From contig QAOA01001366.1 of NCBI GenBank assembly GCA_003255065.1, positions 1,152,986-1,216,985 of the forward strand: a DNA stretch of 64,000 nt. Direction: 5' to 3'. The DNA is from Cercis canadensis (taxonomy: Eukaryota > Streptophyta > Magnoliopsida > Fabales > Fabaceae). This document shows, in pieces, positions 48,062 to 60,500 of the stretch. Positions within the stretch are counted from its first letter, which is position 1; the number at the start of each line of letters is the position of its first letter. Under the pieces are notes generated by a model that saw only the letters and a list, made by a program, of their open reading frames with translations, searched no databases and had not been told where the DNA came from. A program made the translations under genes and the position numbers.

Positions 48062-48522
48062 CTATATATACTCTCTTTCTTCCTTCAAAGAGGGCCAAAA
48101 ATTGTAGAAAAATACATAAGACACAGGCACCCAGCGATTCTCAACCCAACCCCTTCTCATTTCTGTCTCCTCTCTCTCTGGGGTTTCGCTTCGCTTCTTT
48201 CTCTCTCTCTCTCGCGTTCTATTCTTTTCGCACTTCGGATGTGTATGCACCTATACCCTTTCTCTGTCATCTCTCAGGTACCTCTTTCTCTTTTCAGCAT
48301 AAAAGCAATATTTATATGTATGTGATGATAAATATGATCTATTTTTTAAAATATTTTTTCCGAACTTAGAGTCTCTGATTTTGGTCTTATCTTTTCCTAT
48401 TTGTGTGCTTTTTGTATCGGTTTAGTTTAATCTTCGATTATCTATCGGTTTTTTTTGTTGTTCCTCTGATTTTCAATTTGATTTTTTGGGACAGTAGTTC
48501 AAAGCAGAGAAGTTGATGTGAG
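48062..48522 (+). promoter_or_regulatory. UPL TATA box, 5' leader and putative leader intron
   Basis: TATATATA at 48064-48071 is followed by a pyrimidine-rich leader (many TC repeats) that is typical of plant 5' ends. CTCTCAG|GTACCT at 48277 and GGGACAG at 48494 could bound a 5'-UTR intron of 217 bp, placing the start codon 28 nt into the next exon. These are inferred from motifs only. Confidence 0.5.
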
Positions 48523-51500
48523 ATGACAACCGTAAGATCGAGCTGGCCGTCGAGGCTGCGGCAACTTTTGTCCGGCGAGGGTGCCATTGGCCCCTCCATC
48601 AAACTGGACTCTGAGCCGGTGAGTTTTTTTTTTTTTTTTTTTGTNTTTTTTTTTTTTTTTTTGGTTTGACACTCTTTGTTGCGTCATTTCTACCTGCACT
48701 GCACGGTTCTATTGCATTCGCGATTAGGGTTTAACAGGATCAATCTCAGACTACTGGGTAAACCCGTTAAGGTTTTTCTCTCAATTTTAATGGAATATTG
48801 ACATGTTCTAGTAGAAAATGAGTGGGTACTTCAAATGCATTGAAATTGTATCTTCAAAGGCTCTGTTTTCTGTCATTAGATGATTATATATGTCTGATTG
48901 ATTTACTATCTGCATTTCTTTTGCAAGTACAATATGTAAATGGCACATACCACTCTAAAATTTGTGTATATTGTTGGATGCATTGGGGGGCTTTTGGACT
49001 TTCTCTGCCTGGCATTTTTTTTTTTTTGAAATAAAATTTGTAAAGACTTCATATATGTGAATCAAGAGATTCATAGGATTGTTGTGAGCGTTATACATTT
49101 ACCATATTAGAATCTCGCATGCTTTGGATGTGCATTTAGAATTTGAAATATCCAGAATAACTAATGCGAGTAATACATTTAGTAATATTAAACATGATTA
49201 GATATATGTACTTTATATATTATTTCATAAAAGTTTTTGTATCATATATTTTTATAGGTGGGTCTGAATAGCTAAACGAGATACTTGAGTTTGGGTGTGA
49301 TATTTACTTGCTTAGGAGTTGTTCTAAAGCATTTTGTCCCGAAACTTGGGAAGTTAACAAGCTAAGCTCAATAGAATAAGCAACTTATTTCTCTACTCGG
49401 CCTCTCCTCTTATTTGGTTTTATATTTTGAACAACCCCCCCNCCCCCCCCCCCCCCCCGCCAAAAAAAAAAAAAATTAATAATAAATAGAAAACATAGTT
49501 ATTGAAGTCTGGGTGAGTGAAGTACGTGTGAGCTTGATTTTAACCATACTTGAACAGCTTACTATTCAACTTGACTTGGCATGTTCACAAGCCTAACTTG
49601 AGGAGATTTGTTTAAGATTTTTTTTGCAAAAAGTAGAGAACAGTTAGAAGCATAACTACTACTTTTTTTTTTCCTTTTTGAAGAAAAGACCTGTTATACT
49701 ATTCATCGATTGACTTAGCAAAGATAAAGAAAAAAAAAGGATATGGTGATCTTACAAGGTATGCTACCATGGAAACTTCATCAGGAGACACTGCATGATA
49801 CTGTTACTAAACTATACTAGTTGTTGATTTTGTGACTCATTTGGTATTGATGGCTTAATCAGCATATGAAGATGTGATGCTTATTTAAGGTGGTCACATT
49901 TATATATTTAAGTATAAAAGGTGGTGCTATTGATGGTTTGATCAGCATGTCAACATGTGATACTTGTAAAAGATGGTGTTATGCTTACATTTATATATTT
50001 GAGAATAACTTGAGTCCTCTTGGATGTACTTTTCTGGTGTTACCCACATTGTTGTATATAGAATGGTCTTACTTGTCCTCCTTATGTTCCTGAGAACGAA
50101 TCAATTGCAAGTCCTTGAAATTCACTTGCATAGCACGTCCAATGACAGCGGTGGTTGGGATAAATTATTTGCACTCTATGGTGATTATCACTTTGCTTAC
50201 TGGTCCTCCTATGGTGTTAAGCATAAATTATTGTAATCTCATGAACTTACTTTAGACATGTGATGCCATGTACCATTCTAGTTCAACTCTCCTTTCCTTT
50301 TGCTTCATTCATCTCCCCTCACCCATGTAGCTAATATGTGTCTGGTGATTGATTGATTGCAGCCTCCTAAGATCAAAGCCTTCATTGAGAAGGTTATCCA
50401 GTGTCCATTACAAGATATAGCAATACCACTCTCTGGCTTTCGGTGGGAGTTCAATAAGGTAATAGCATGCTAATTTTGCCAAATCAAGCATCTGTTCTAT
50501 TTTGTTTTTCTGTGGCTCATATGCTGCTTTCGCTTCAGGGGAATTTTCATCACTGGAGGCCACTGCTACTTCATTTTGATACATACTTCAAGACATATTT
50601 ATCTTGTAGAAATGACCTGACATTGTCAGATAAGATTTTAGAAGATGATAGCCCATTACCAAAACATGCAATTCTGCAAATATTACGGGTGATGCAAATA
50701 ATTTTAGAGAATTGTCCTAACAAGAGTTCATTTGGTGGCTTAGAGGTAAGTCAGTCACAAATTATGCCCTGTTCTTGGTCAAGTCTGAATTCTTTTTTCC
50801 TTTTTTGAAACTCTTCCTTTTTTAATATTCCCCGTTGCTTTTCAGCATTTCAAGCTTTTACTAGCGTCAACAGATCCTGAGATTCTTATAGCTACATTGG
50901 AAACTCTTTCTGCGCTTGTAAAAATAAATCCCTCTAAGCTACATGGAAGTGCAAAGATGGTTGGTTGTGGTTCAGTGAACAGTTATCTCCTGTCCCTAGC
51001 ACAGGGATGGGGAAGCAAGGAGGAGGGCCTGGGATTGTACTCTTGCATTATGGCAAATGAGAAAACCCAAGAAGAAGGATTGTGCTTGTTTCCTTCTGAT
51101 ATAGAGAATGGTTGCAACCAATCCAATTACCGGATAGGTTCTACCCTTTATTTTGAATTGCATGGACCCAGTGCCCAGAGCAACGAAAACAGTGTAGATG
51201 CAGTTCCCCCAAGTTTGAGAGTTATACATATGCCAGATATGCATTTGCGGAAAGAAGAGGATTTGTCATTGTTGAAGCAGTGCATTGAGCAGTATAGCAT
51301 TCCTCCAGAGCTTCGATTTTCATTGCTCACTAGAATTAGATATGCTCATGCATTCCGGTCCCCTAAAATCTGCAGGTTTTATAGCAGGATCTGCCTTCTT
51401 GCTTTCATTGTGCTGGTCCAGTCCAGTGATGCTCATGATGAACTAGTATCATTTTTTGCTAATGAACCAGAATATACAAATGAGTTGATCAGAGTTGTAC

Positions 51501-54500
51501 GATCTGAGGAAACTATATCTGGATCCATCAGAACACTTGCAATGCTTGCATTGGGAGCTCAGTTAGCGGCATATACATCATCGCATGAACGAGCACGGAT
51601 ATTGAGTGGGTCTAGTATAAGTTTTGCTGGTGGGAACCGCATGATACTCTTGAATGTGCTTCAGAGGGCTATTTTGTCATTGAAAAGTTCCAATGATCCA
51701 TCATCCCTAGCCTTTGTTGAAGCACTTCTTCAGTTCTATCTGCTCCATGTGGTTTCAACCTCAACTTCTGGGAGTAATATTAGGGGTTCTGGCATGGTTC
51801 CCACATTCTTGCCCCTGCTGGAGGATTCTGATCCTGGACATATTCATCTTGTCTGTTTTGCGGTGAAAACTCTGCAGAAGCTTATGGATTATAGTAGTTC
51901 TGCTGTATCCTTGTTTAAAGAGTTGGGGGGTGTTGAGCTTTTAGTTCAGAGATTACAGATAGAGGTACACAGAGTTATTGGTCTGGCTGGAGAAAATAAT
52001 GATTTGATGCTTACTGGTGAAAGCTCAAGACATAGTACTGATCAGTTGTTCTCCCAGAAGAGGCTCATAAAGGTCTCACTCAAGGCTCTTGGTTCTGCTA
52101 CATATGCCCCTGCAAACTCTTCTAGATCTCAACACTCTCATGACAATTCTTTGCCTGCAACTCTAGCCTTGATATTTGGGAATGTAGATAAGTTTGGAGG
52201 TGACATCTATTACTCAGCTGTTACTGTTATGAGTGAAATAATCCACAAAGATCCTACTTGTTTTTCTGCTCTGCATGAAATGGGTCTTCCTGATGCATTT
52301 TTATCTTCAGTTGTATCTGGGATACTTCCTTCTTCAAAGGCTTTGACATGCATTCCTAATGGTCTTGGTGCCATTTGTCTTAATGCCAAAGGCTTAGAGG
52401 CTGTCAAAGAAACATCATCACTGCGGTTTCTTGTTGACATTTTCACCAGCAAAAAGTATGTCTTGGCAATGAATGAGGCTATTGTTCCTCTGGCAAATGC
52501 AGTAGAGGAACTTCTCCGTCATGTATCTTCGCTGAGAAGTACCGGTGTTGATATTATAATTGAAATCATCCATAAGATTGCATCCTTTGGGGATGGTGAT
52601 GGTACCGGATCTTCTGGGAAAGTTAACGAGGGCACTGCAATGGAAACAGATTCTGAGGACAAAGAAAATGAAGGCCATTGCTGCCTTGTAGGTACAGCAG
52701 ATTCAGCTGCAGAAGGGATAAGTGATGAGCAGTTTGTTCAGCTATGCATCTTCCATTTGATGGTATTGGTTCACAGGACCATGGAAAACTCTGAAACATG
52801 TCGGTTATTTGTGGAGAAATCAGGAATTGAAGCTTTATTGAAGTTGCTTTTACGACCTACTATTGCACAATCCTCTGATGGCATGTCTATTGCTTTACAT
52901 AGCACCATGGTATTCAAGGGTTTTGCTCAGCATCACTCCACTCCTCTGGCACGTGCCTTCTGTTCCTCTCTTAGAGATCACTTAAAGAAAGCATTAGCTG
53001 GGTTTGGTGTGGCTTCAGGACCTTTATTGCTGGATCCAAAGATGACAACTGATGGTGGTATCTTTTCTTCACTTTTCCTTGTTGAGTTCCTTCTGTTTCT
53101 TGCTGCGTCAAAAGACAATCGCTGGGTGACTGCACTGCTCACAGAGTTCGGAAATGGCAGTAAGGATGTTCTGGATGACATTGGACGTGTTCATCGTGAA
53201 GTTCTGTGGCAAATTGCTCTACTTGAAAATACCAAGCCTGAGATTGAGGATGATGGTGCTTGTTCTTCTGCGGAATCACAGCAGGCAGAAGTGGATGCAA
53301 ATGAAACGGAGGAGCAAAGGTTCAACTCTTTCAGGCAGTTCCTTGATCCACTACTGAGGAGGAGGACATCAGGATGGAGTATCGAATCCCAGTTTTTTGA
53401 CCTTATAAACCTGTACAGGGATCTGGGCCGTGCCACAGGTTCTCAGCACAGATCAAGTTCTGTTGGTCCTTCAAATGCACGGTTAGGTTCTAGTCATCAG
53501 TTGCATAATTCGGGGCCTACTGATGCTGCTGGCACGGTCAGTAAGAAGGAATATGACAAGCAAAGGCCATATTATACCTCCTGTTGTGACATGGTCAGAT
53601 CACTGTCGTTTCACATCACTCATTTGTTTCAAGAGTTAGGAAAAGTAATGCTGCTACCTTCTCGTCGACGGGATGATATTGTTAATGTCAGTCCTGCTTC
53701 AAAGTCAGTAGCTTCTACTTTTGCTTCCATTGCTCTAGATCACATGACTTTTGGAGGCCATGTAAATATTTCTGGAACAGAGGCATCCATATCAACAAAG
53801 TGTCGCTATTTTGGTAAAGTGATTGATTTTATGGATAGCATTCTAATGGAGAGAACAGATTCTTGCAATCCTGTTCTGCTGAATTGCTTGTATGGACATG
53901 GAGTTGTTCAATCTGTATTGACCACATTTGAAGCTACCAGTCAGTTGCTCTTTGCAGTTAATCGGGCTCCTGCATCGCCCATGGAAACTGATGATGGAAA
54001 TGTCAAGCAAGATGATAAGGAAGATACAGATCATTCATGGATTTATGGTCCTTTAGCTAGTTATGGCAAGTTTATGGACCATCTAGTGACCTCCTCTTTT
54101 ATACTGTCTTCTTTCACAAAGCATTTACTTGCACAGCCCCTTACAAATGTAGATATTCCTTTTCCAAGGGATGCTGAAACTTTTGTGAAGGTCCTTCAAT
54201 CCATGGTGCTGAAGGCCGTGCTTCCTGTTTGGACTCATCCCCAGTTTGTTGACTGCAGTTATGAATTTATATCTACAGTTATCTCTATCGTTAAGCATGT
54301 CTATTCTGGGGTTGAAGTAAAAAATGTCAACAGTAGCAGCAGTGCACGTATTACAGGGCCTCCTCCTAATGAAACAGCTATTTCAACTATTGTAGAGATG
54401 GGTTTTTCCAGGTCTAGAGCAGAGGAAGCTCTTAGGCAAGTTGGGTCAAATAGTGTGGAGTTGGCAATGGAGTGGCTGTTCTCCCATCCAGAGGATACAC

Positions 54501-57500
54501 AAGAAGATGATGAACTTGCCCGTGCACTTGCTATGTCCCTTGGGAACTCTGAAGCAGATACAAAGGATGCTGTGGCAAATGACAATGCTCAGCAGCTTGA
54601 AGAAGAGATGGTCCAACTTCCACCTGTTGATGAGCTGTTATCTACTTGTGCAAAACTTCTGCAGAAGGAACCTCTTGCTTTCCCTGTCCGGGACTTGCTT
54701 GTGATGATATGTTCTCAAGATGATGGTCAATACAGGTCTAATGTTGTCTCTTTTATTGTAGACCGGATCAAAGAATGTGGTTTGGTTTCTAGTGATGGAA
54801 ATAATACTATGCTGGCTGCACTTTTTCATGTTCTTGCTTTAATTCTTAATGAGGATGCTGTGGCACGAGAAGCTGCCTCAAAGAGTGGTTTGATCAAAAT
54901 AGCCTCAGATCTACTTTACCGTTGGGACTCTAGTCTTGATAGCAGGGAGAAACAGCAGGTGCCAAAATGGGTGACAGCTGCTTTTCTTGCATTAGACAGG
55001 CTGCTGCAAGTGGAGCAAAAATTGAATTCTGAAATTGCAGAGCAGCTGAAGAAGGAAGCCGTGAATAGCCAGCAGATATCAATTACTATTGATGATGATA
55101 GGCAAAACAAATTGCAGTCTGCATTGGGACTGTCTACGAAGTATGCAGATATACATGAGCAGAAGAGACTTGTTGAGATTGCTTGTAGTTGTATGAAGAA
55201 CCAGCTTCCTTCTGACACAATGCATGCTGTTCTGCTACTTTGTTCTAATCTTACCAGGAATCATTCTGTTGCTCTTACCTTTCTTGATGCTGCCGGTTTG
55301 AGTTTACTTCTTTCCTTGCCAACCAGTAGCCTATTCCCTGGTTTTGACAATGTTGCTGCTAGTATTATCCGTCATGTCCTTGAAGATCCACAAACGCTCC
55401 AGCAAGCAATGGAATCTGAGATAAAACACAGTCTTGTAGCTGCATCTAACCGACATCCAAATGGAAGGGTTAATCCTCGCAATTTTCTATTAAGTGTAGC
55501 TTCGGTGATTTCTCGGGATCCGGTTGTGTTTATGCAGGCTGCTCAATCTGTGTGCCAAGTTGAGATGGTAGGTGAAAGACCCTACATTGTCTTGCTGAAG
55601 GATCGGGACAAAGACAAACTTAAGGAGAAGGAGAAGGAGAAGGATAAATCAGTGGAGAAAGACAAAACACAGATTAATGATGGGAAGGTTGGCTTGGGAA
55701 ATACTAACTCAGCAGCTTCTGGGAATGGTCATGGAAAAATTCTTGATTCAAATTTGAAGAGTATAAAAACTCATAAGAAACCAACTCAGAGTTTTGTAAA
55801 TGTGATAGAGCTCCTTCTTGAATCTGTATGTACTTTTGTTCCCCCCTTGAAGGATGATGCCTCAAATGACCTTCCTGGCACTCCAACATCAAGTGACATG
55901 GACATTGATGTCTCTGCAGTTAAGGGAAAAGGGAAAGCAGTTGCCACCATGTCTGAAGAGAATGAAACCACCAGCCAGGAAGCTTCTGCATCACTTGCGA
56001 AGATTGTATTTATTTTGAAGCTTCTGACGGAGATATTATTAATGTACTCATCATCCGTTCATGTTCTGCTTCGACGAGATGCTGAAATGAGCAGTAGCAC
56101 TAGGGGCACTCATCAAAAGAGTCCTACTGGTTTGTGCATGGGTGGAATCTTCTACCATATTCTTCATAATTTTCTTCCATGTTCTCGGAATTCCAAGAAG
56201 GACAAGAAAGTTGATGGTGATTGGAGGCAGAAACTAGCAACCAGGGCTAGCCAGTTTGTGGTGGCTGCTTGTGTTCGTTCTACAGAGGCAAGGAGGAGGA
56301 TTTTTAGTGAGATTAGTCACATCATTAATGAATTTGTTGATTCATGTAATGGTGTTAAGCCACCAGGTAACGATATTCAAGTTTTTGTTGATCTACTTAA
56401 TGATGTTTTGGGTGCTCGTACACCTGCTGGTTCATCTATATCAGCAGAGGCCTCTGGCACTTTCATAGATGCTGGTCTGGTTAAATCATTCACTCGTACT
56501 CTCCAAGTTTTGGACCTGGACCATACTGACTCGTCAAAAGTTGCTACTGGTATCATCAAAGCTCTTGAGTTGGTGACCAAGGAGCATGTCCATTCAGCTG
56601 ATTCTAATGCTGGGAAGGGTGATAGTTCAACAAAGCCTTCTGATCTTATTCAAACTGGAAGAATAGAGAATATTGCTGACATGTCTCAGTCCATGGAAAT
56701 GACTTCCCAGGCCAATCATGATTCCATTCAAGCTGACCATGTTGGGTCTTACAATGCCATTCAGTCCTATGGTGGATCTGAAGCTGTTACTGATGATATG
56801 GAACATGATCAAGATCTTGATGGAAGTTTTGCTCCTGCTAACGAGGATGATTACATGCATGAAACTTCTGAGGATGCAAGAGGTCTTGAGAATGGCATTG
56901 AGAATGTGGGGATAAGATTTGAAATCCAGCCTGGCCAAGAAAATCTCGATGAAGAAGATGATGAAGAGGACGAAGAGATGTCTGGAGATGACGGTGATGA
57001 TGTAGATGTAGATGAAGATGAAGATGAAGAGGATGAGGAGCATAATGATTTGGAAGAAGATGAAGTCCATCACTTGCCACATCCTGACACTGACCAAGAT
57101 GATCATGAAATTGATGATGATGATTTTGATGATGAAGTGATGGAGGAAGATGATGAGGATGACGAGGATGATGAGGATGGAGTTATACTGCGACTTGAGG
57201 AGGGCATTAATGGAATAAATGTCTTTGACCATATTGAGGTTTTTGGCAGAGATAATAGTTTTCCAAATGAAGCTCTTCATGTGATGCCCTTTGAAGTTTT
57301 TGGATCTAGGCGGCGGACCACATCCATTTACAATCTTTTGGGCAGAACTGGTGACACTGCCACTCCTTCACGTCATCCACTCTTAGTTGGACCTTCATCC
57401 TCTTTCAACCAATCTGCAACTGGGCAATCAGGTTAGTTCCTTTATGATTTTTTTATTTGATGTTTCACTAGAATAACTTTTATTTTTTTGTGATCAATTT

Positions 57501-60500
57501 GATTATGTTTTTGAATGATGCCTTTTCCATATTAAAAAATTCAGATAGTATAGTGGAGAACAACTCAATGGGCTTGGATAATATCTTCCGATCACTGAGG
57601 AGTGGACGCCATGGACACCGTTTGAACTTGTGGACTGATAATAGCCAGCAGAGTGGTGGATCAAACACTAGTGTTGTACCCCAAGGGCTTGAAGAATTGC
57701 TTGTCTCTCAGTTAAGGCGACCCACCCCTGAAAAGTCATCTGATCATAACATAGCAGAAGCAGGTCCTCAGAGTAAAGCTGAAGTCAGCCAGATGCAAGA
57801 TTTGGGAGGTGCAAGGCCAGAAATCCCTGTTGAAAGTAATGCAAATCAGGAAGGTGGTTCTATGACTCCTTCTGCTGCAATTGATACCCCCAACAATGCT
57901 GATATGAGATCTGCAGCAACAGGATCCCTGCAGGCTGATGCATCAAGTACTCCCTCACATACAGTTGAGATGCAGTTTGAGCAGAATGATGCAACCGTGA
58001 GGGATGTTGAAGCTGTGAGCCAAGAGAGTAGTGGCAGTGGGGCAACTTTTGGTGAAAGTCTTCGGAGCTTAGATGTTGAGATTGGAAGTGCTGATGGCCA
58101 CGATGATGGTGGAGAAAGGCAGGTTTCTACAGCAGATAGGATACCAGCAGGTGATTCACAGGCTGCACGCACACGAAGAGCAAATGTAGCTCTTGGCCAT
58201 TCTCCTCCTGTGAGTGGGAGAGATGCATCACTCCATAGTGTTACTGAAGTTTCTGAAAATTCTAGTCGAGATGCTGATCAAGATGGTGCAGCAGCAGAGC
58301 AGCAGGTGAACAGTGATTCTGGGTCAGGAGCAATTGATCCTGCCTTCCTGGATGCTCTTCCTGAGGAGTTGCGTGCTGAAGTCCTCTCAGCTCAACAGGG
58401 TCAAGTGGCTCAGCCATCAAATGCTGAGTCTCAAAACACTAGTGATATTGATCCGGAGTTCCTTGCAGCTCTTCCCCCAGATATTCGAGCAGAAGTTCTA
58501 GCACAACAGCAAGCACAGAGGCTGCATCAATCTCAGGAGTTAGAAGGTCAACCAGTTGAAATGGACACGGTCTCAATAATTGCAACATTTCCTTCAGACC
58601 TACGAGAAGAGGTAATTTTTTGGTGGACCATAACTACGTAGAATTGAGATTGCATCCCTGAACAATCATTTTTTATTTTTTCTTCTACAGGTGCTTTTGA
58701 CTTCTTCTGATGCTATCCTTGCCAACCTTACTCCTGCTCTTGTTGCGGAGGCAAATATGTTGCGTGAGAGGTTTGCACACCGTTACAGTCGTACACTCTT
58801 TGGGATGTACCCCAGAAGCCGCAGAGGTGAGACCTCTAGGCGTGGTGAAGGTATTGGTTCTGGCCTAGATGGTGCTGGGGGAAGCATTTCTTCACGCAGG
58901 TCCAGTGGAGCTAAGGTATTTGAAGCTGATGGAGCACCTCTAGTTGACACAGAAGCACTGCATTCCATGATTCGGTTGTTTCGCATAGTTCAGGTATCAA
59001 TTTGTAATAAGAATTAGAAAGCAGTCCTTCAAAATGCATCCTATTTTATTGTTTGATTTATTGGCCTAAATTTTTGCAGCCACTCTATAAAGGTCAATTA
59101 CAGAGGCTTCTTTTGAATCTTTGTGCCCATAGTGAAACCAGAACTTCTCTGGTGAAAATTCTGATGGACTTGCTAATGCTTGATATAAGAAAGACTGCCA
59201 GTTATTTTACTGCAGCTGAGCCACCGTATAGACTATATGGTTGTCAGAGCAATGTAATGTATTCACGTCCACAATCTTTTGATGGTAAGACAACTTGATC
59301 AATTCTATTGATGGGAGATGTAGTCTTTGATGCACAAGAATTAGTTCAGGTCATGTTCATGATAATGGGTTGTGATACACCGATTTGTAATGTTCTATAT
59401 TGGAAACTGACAAATCATACCTTGTCCTTATCGACACTCATTTTGGTTTCAATTGTTTGAAATTACTTGTCATCATGTTGAATTAGTGTTCATGTTTTTG
59501 GATCTTCCCAACTGAGCAACAATGAGGGACTATATCTTAATAGACTTGCATTTCTTCCCCGAGTTTGTTTGCATTAAGGTGACTGTATATATTATTGCAG
59601 GACTTTTATTTTCATATATGTTAATATCTTCTATATTATTTGATTACTTAGGAGTTCCGCCCTTGCTTTCTCGGCGCATACTTGAAACTCTCACTTATCT
59701 AGCCCGGAATCATCCATATGTGGCAAAAATTTTGCTTCAGTTTAGGCTGCCTCGTCCTGCACTAAGAGAACCAGATAATGTTGATGATGCACGTGGCAAA
59801 GCTGTGATGGTTGTTAATGATGAGGTGACTGTAGGTGAAAATAATGAAGGATACATATCCATTGCAATGCTTTTGAGTCTCTTGAACCAACCCCTTTATC
59901 TGAGGAGCATAGCCCATCTTGAACAGGTGATGATTTAGTTTCTATATATCTTACTTGGCATTATGTGCCTGAAGACAGTGCTGACATGAATTTTTCTGCG
60001 TATCTGGCTTTTATTTTTCCCAGCTGCTAAATCTACTGGACGTCATCATTGATAGCGCTGGAAGCAAGTCTAGTTTATCTGATAAATCCCAGATTTCTAC
60101 CTCTGAGCCATCACCTGGTCCCCAAATTTCTGCAATGGAGGCAGATGTGAATACAGATTCTGGTGTCATCTCTTCTGGGGTTGATGCAGCTGCTAAAATT
60201 GTTGATTCCTCCAAAGCCACAACCTCTGATGATAATAAGGAATGTGAGACTCAGAGAGTATTAAGCACCCTGCCGCAAGCAGAACTTCGGCTTCTATGCT
60301 CATTGCTCGCACAAGAAGGGTATGATCATGGGCTTATGTGTGTTCATTGTGCTTATTTTGCTGTCTGGGTTTTGTCAATATGTCTGGATTAGATGTATTT
60401 TCTTACAATCACTAGGAATTTCTGACTTGGGGAAAATTTGTTCATTCAGCATTTATATCTTTTATGTAGAGCTAATTTGGATGTGTTATGGGTATCGACT

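Larger units (their letters stand above)
40432..48522. other. long spacer between GWD2 and UPL
   Basis: No host gene was recognised in 8.1 kb. It contains the GWD2 3' flank (a 3'-UTR intron from GTAAGT at 40438 to CAG at 40556 is possible, with an AATAAA near 40745), a 55-bp tandem repeat, three transposon-like elements, a small inverted/tandem repeat near 46755, and the UPL promoter and leader. The 46850-47950 part is AT-rich with nothing recognisable. Confidence 0.6.

Noticed and set aside
56627-57280. 217-residue open frame on the minus strand
   Set aside because: It is antisense to the GAT/GAA-rich acidic tract of UPL; the Ile/Phe/His-rich product is the expected complement of Asp/Glu codons, and the plus-strand protein is conserved.
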